Shown piece by piece: positions 6,329 to 6,986 of a stretch of 6,986 nt of DNA (position 1 is the first letter of the stretch; each line of letters begins with the position of its first letter). The position numbers and the translations under genes were made by a program. Below the pieces are notes generated by a model. It was given only the letters and a program-made list of their open reading frames with translations. It was not told where the DNA came from and searched no databases. Where the stretch lies: the NCBI GenBank assembly GCA_021730835.1, contig JAKFYP010000037.1, positions 1 to 6,986 on the forward strand, read 5' to 3'. This stretch comes from Alphaproteobacteria bacterium (GTDB lineage Bacteria; Pseudomonadota; Alphaproteobacteria; Rickettsiales; UBA998).

Positions 6329-6761
6329 GTTCTCAGGATATCATTTTTTTGAGGTGGAGGTGGATGTGGGCTACGCGGTTGCAAGTTTAGGATTAAATAA
6401 CGACAATGCCGGTGTATTTGGACTGAATGGCAAAAACGCACAGGTTTTTTTCGATCAGCAGGCAGTATTTGATTTTTCCGAAGCGATTGTGCAGGTGGTA
6501 GGTAATTCACATGAAACGCTGGCGGCGGATCCGTTTTTCAATTTCATTTTTGAAGGGTATTCTGTCTACCAGACACTGGAAATATCTCCGGTTACCCTCT
6601 CGCAATTCCTGTCTTATGCTGATTCAGCAATTTCTGGTTTTCAGGTTGAAGGGCTGTCTGTAATGGACATCCGGTTTGAGTTGGCTCCGAACGGGGATGG
6701 AAACGGCAATCCCGTGCTGGCGGCTACCTATAATTCCGATACGATATACGGAATGGTGTGA
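6318..6761 (+). CDS. Unknown highly acidic protein, probably frameshifted near its start
   Basis: I do not recognise this protein. From the ATG at 6318 it has 147 residues. A frame-corrected version starting at the ATG at 6326 would have 144 and begin MVLRISFFEVEVDVGY. The body from residue 12 on contains 17 Asp/Glu against one Lys and one Arg, with many Asn, Phe, Val and Tyr. It has no cysteines and no clear membrane segment, and it looks rich in beta strands (AQVFFDQQAVFDFSEAIVQV, MDIRFELAP). Such composition occurs in secreted, surface or salt-adapted proteins, but no signal peptide is evident. Alternative in-frame starts are GTG at 6360 or 6366, the latter with GGAGG at 6356-6360. It lies between etfQO and the HIT gene on the same strand, with about 100 non-coding bases on each side. 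Whether it is intact is unresolved. Confidence 0.5.
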   Translation: MRPWFSGYHFFEVEVDVGYAVASLGLNNDNAGVFGLNGKNAQVFFDQQAVFDFSEAIVQVVGNSHETLAADPFFNFIFEGYSVYQTLEISPVTLSQFLSYADSAISGFQVEGLSVMDIRFELAPNGDGNGNPVLAATYNSDTIYGMV

Positions 6762-6833
6762 TATAGCGTTTAAGTTTATATTTACGCACAAACTCAATCA
6801 GCATGTCTGTAAATCACATGGGTTGCTTTTAAG

Positions 6834-6861
6834 CCAGCGACCAGCGACCAGCAACCAATGA
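6834..6861 (+). repeat. Heptamer tandem repeat CCAGCGA running into the HIT gene start
   Basis: Copies are CCAGCGA (6834-6840), CCAGCGA (6841-6847), CCAGCAA (6848-6854) and a degenerate CCAATGA (6855-6861). The last copy contains the ATG of the following gene at 6858. The repeat occupies the place where a ribosome binding site would be, and none is visible there. Confidence 0.7.
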
Positions 6862-6986
6862 CCCGTTACGACCCAAACAATATTTTCGCCAAAATCCTGC
6901 GCGGGGAGATTCCCTGCGACAAAGTCTTTGAGGATGAGTCGGCGCTGGCCTTTCGTGATATTCAGCCCGCCGCGCCGGTGCATATC
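6858..6986 (+). CDS. HIT-family nucleotide hydrolase (HinT-like), 5' part
   Basis: The first 43 residues are in the window and the gene runs off the right edge. They read MTRYDPNNIFAKILRGEIPC and continue with KVFEDESALAFRDIQPAAPVHI. This is the characteristic N-terminus of bacterial HIT proteins, in which NIF.KI..GEIP forms the first strands and the Asp of FRDI helps hold the nucleotide ribose. HinT-type enzymes are small cytoplasmic dimers, usually 110-140 residues, that hydrolyse AMP-linked phosphoramidates. The histidine triad itself (near residue 100) is beyond the window, so activity cannot be judged. The frame has a stop at 6810-6812 and no other ATG, GTG or TTG before 6858, so the ATG is the only sensible start despite the missing ribosome binding site. 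Confidence 0.9.
   Translation, partial: MTRYDPNNIFAKILRGEIPCDKVFEDESALAFRDIQPAAPVHI

Noticed and set aside
6798..6983. 61-codon minus-strand open frame over the heptamer repeat and HIT start
   Set aside because: Repeat-derived, low-complexity sequence antisense to a clear HIT-family N-terminus.
1..6986. tRNA, rRNA, CRISPR array, riboswitch or attachment-site duplication
   Set aside because: I looked for these, especially near the recombinase tail, and saw no cloverleaf, spaced direct-repeat array or matching att repeats; a complete search would need software.

Overview
The window looks like a junction in an alphaproteobacterial chromosome. The right-hand two thirds (about 1800-6986) is GC-rich and carries ordinary housekeeping genes: a Slt70-type lytic transglycosylase, a family 4-like uracil-DNA glycosylase, electron-transfer flavoprotein:ubiquinone oxidoreductase (ETF-QO) and the start of a HIT-family hydrolase. 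The lineage call rests on GC content, protein sequence style and the presence of ETF-QO. It is an inference, and no species can be named.

The left end (1 to about 1700) is visibly AT-richer and looks like a decayed mobile island. It opens with the last 21 codons of a probable tyrosine recombinase that stops before the catalytic tyrosine. Six bases later comes a 301-residue five-helix membrane protein of unknown function. Next are a short stretch resembling the left end of an IS3-type insertion sequence, an 81-residue orphan frame with no good start, and a truncated IS1-type zinc-ribbon transposase fragment on the minus strand.

The border between island and core (1719-1796) is packed with three consecutive inverted repeats. 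They lie just past the stop of the minus-strand slt gene and may act as its terminator or be a remnant palindromic element. The core then reads slt (-), udg (-), etfQO (+), with udg and etfQO divergent from an 82-bp shared control region. The slt promoter region contains two 12-bp direct repeats 31 bp apart.

After etfQO there is an extremely acidic, unrecognised protein. It has a well-placed ribosome binding site and ATG, but they are out of frame with the body by one base at a seven-T run. Last comes the HIT-family gene, cut by the window edge. Its start codon sits in the fourth, degenerate copy of a 7-bp tandem repeat.

The genes do not form one pathway. ETF-QO feeds electrons from flavoprotein dehydrogenases to ubiquinone, UDG removes uracil from DNA, and Slt remodels peptidoglycan. 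I saw no complete new system. The items most worth a second look are the frameshifted acidic gene, the unknown membrane protein in the island, and the repeat structures at 1719-1796, 3646-3688 and 6834-6861.
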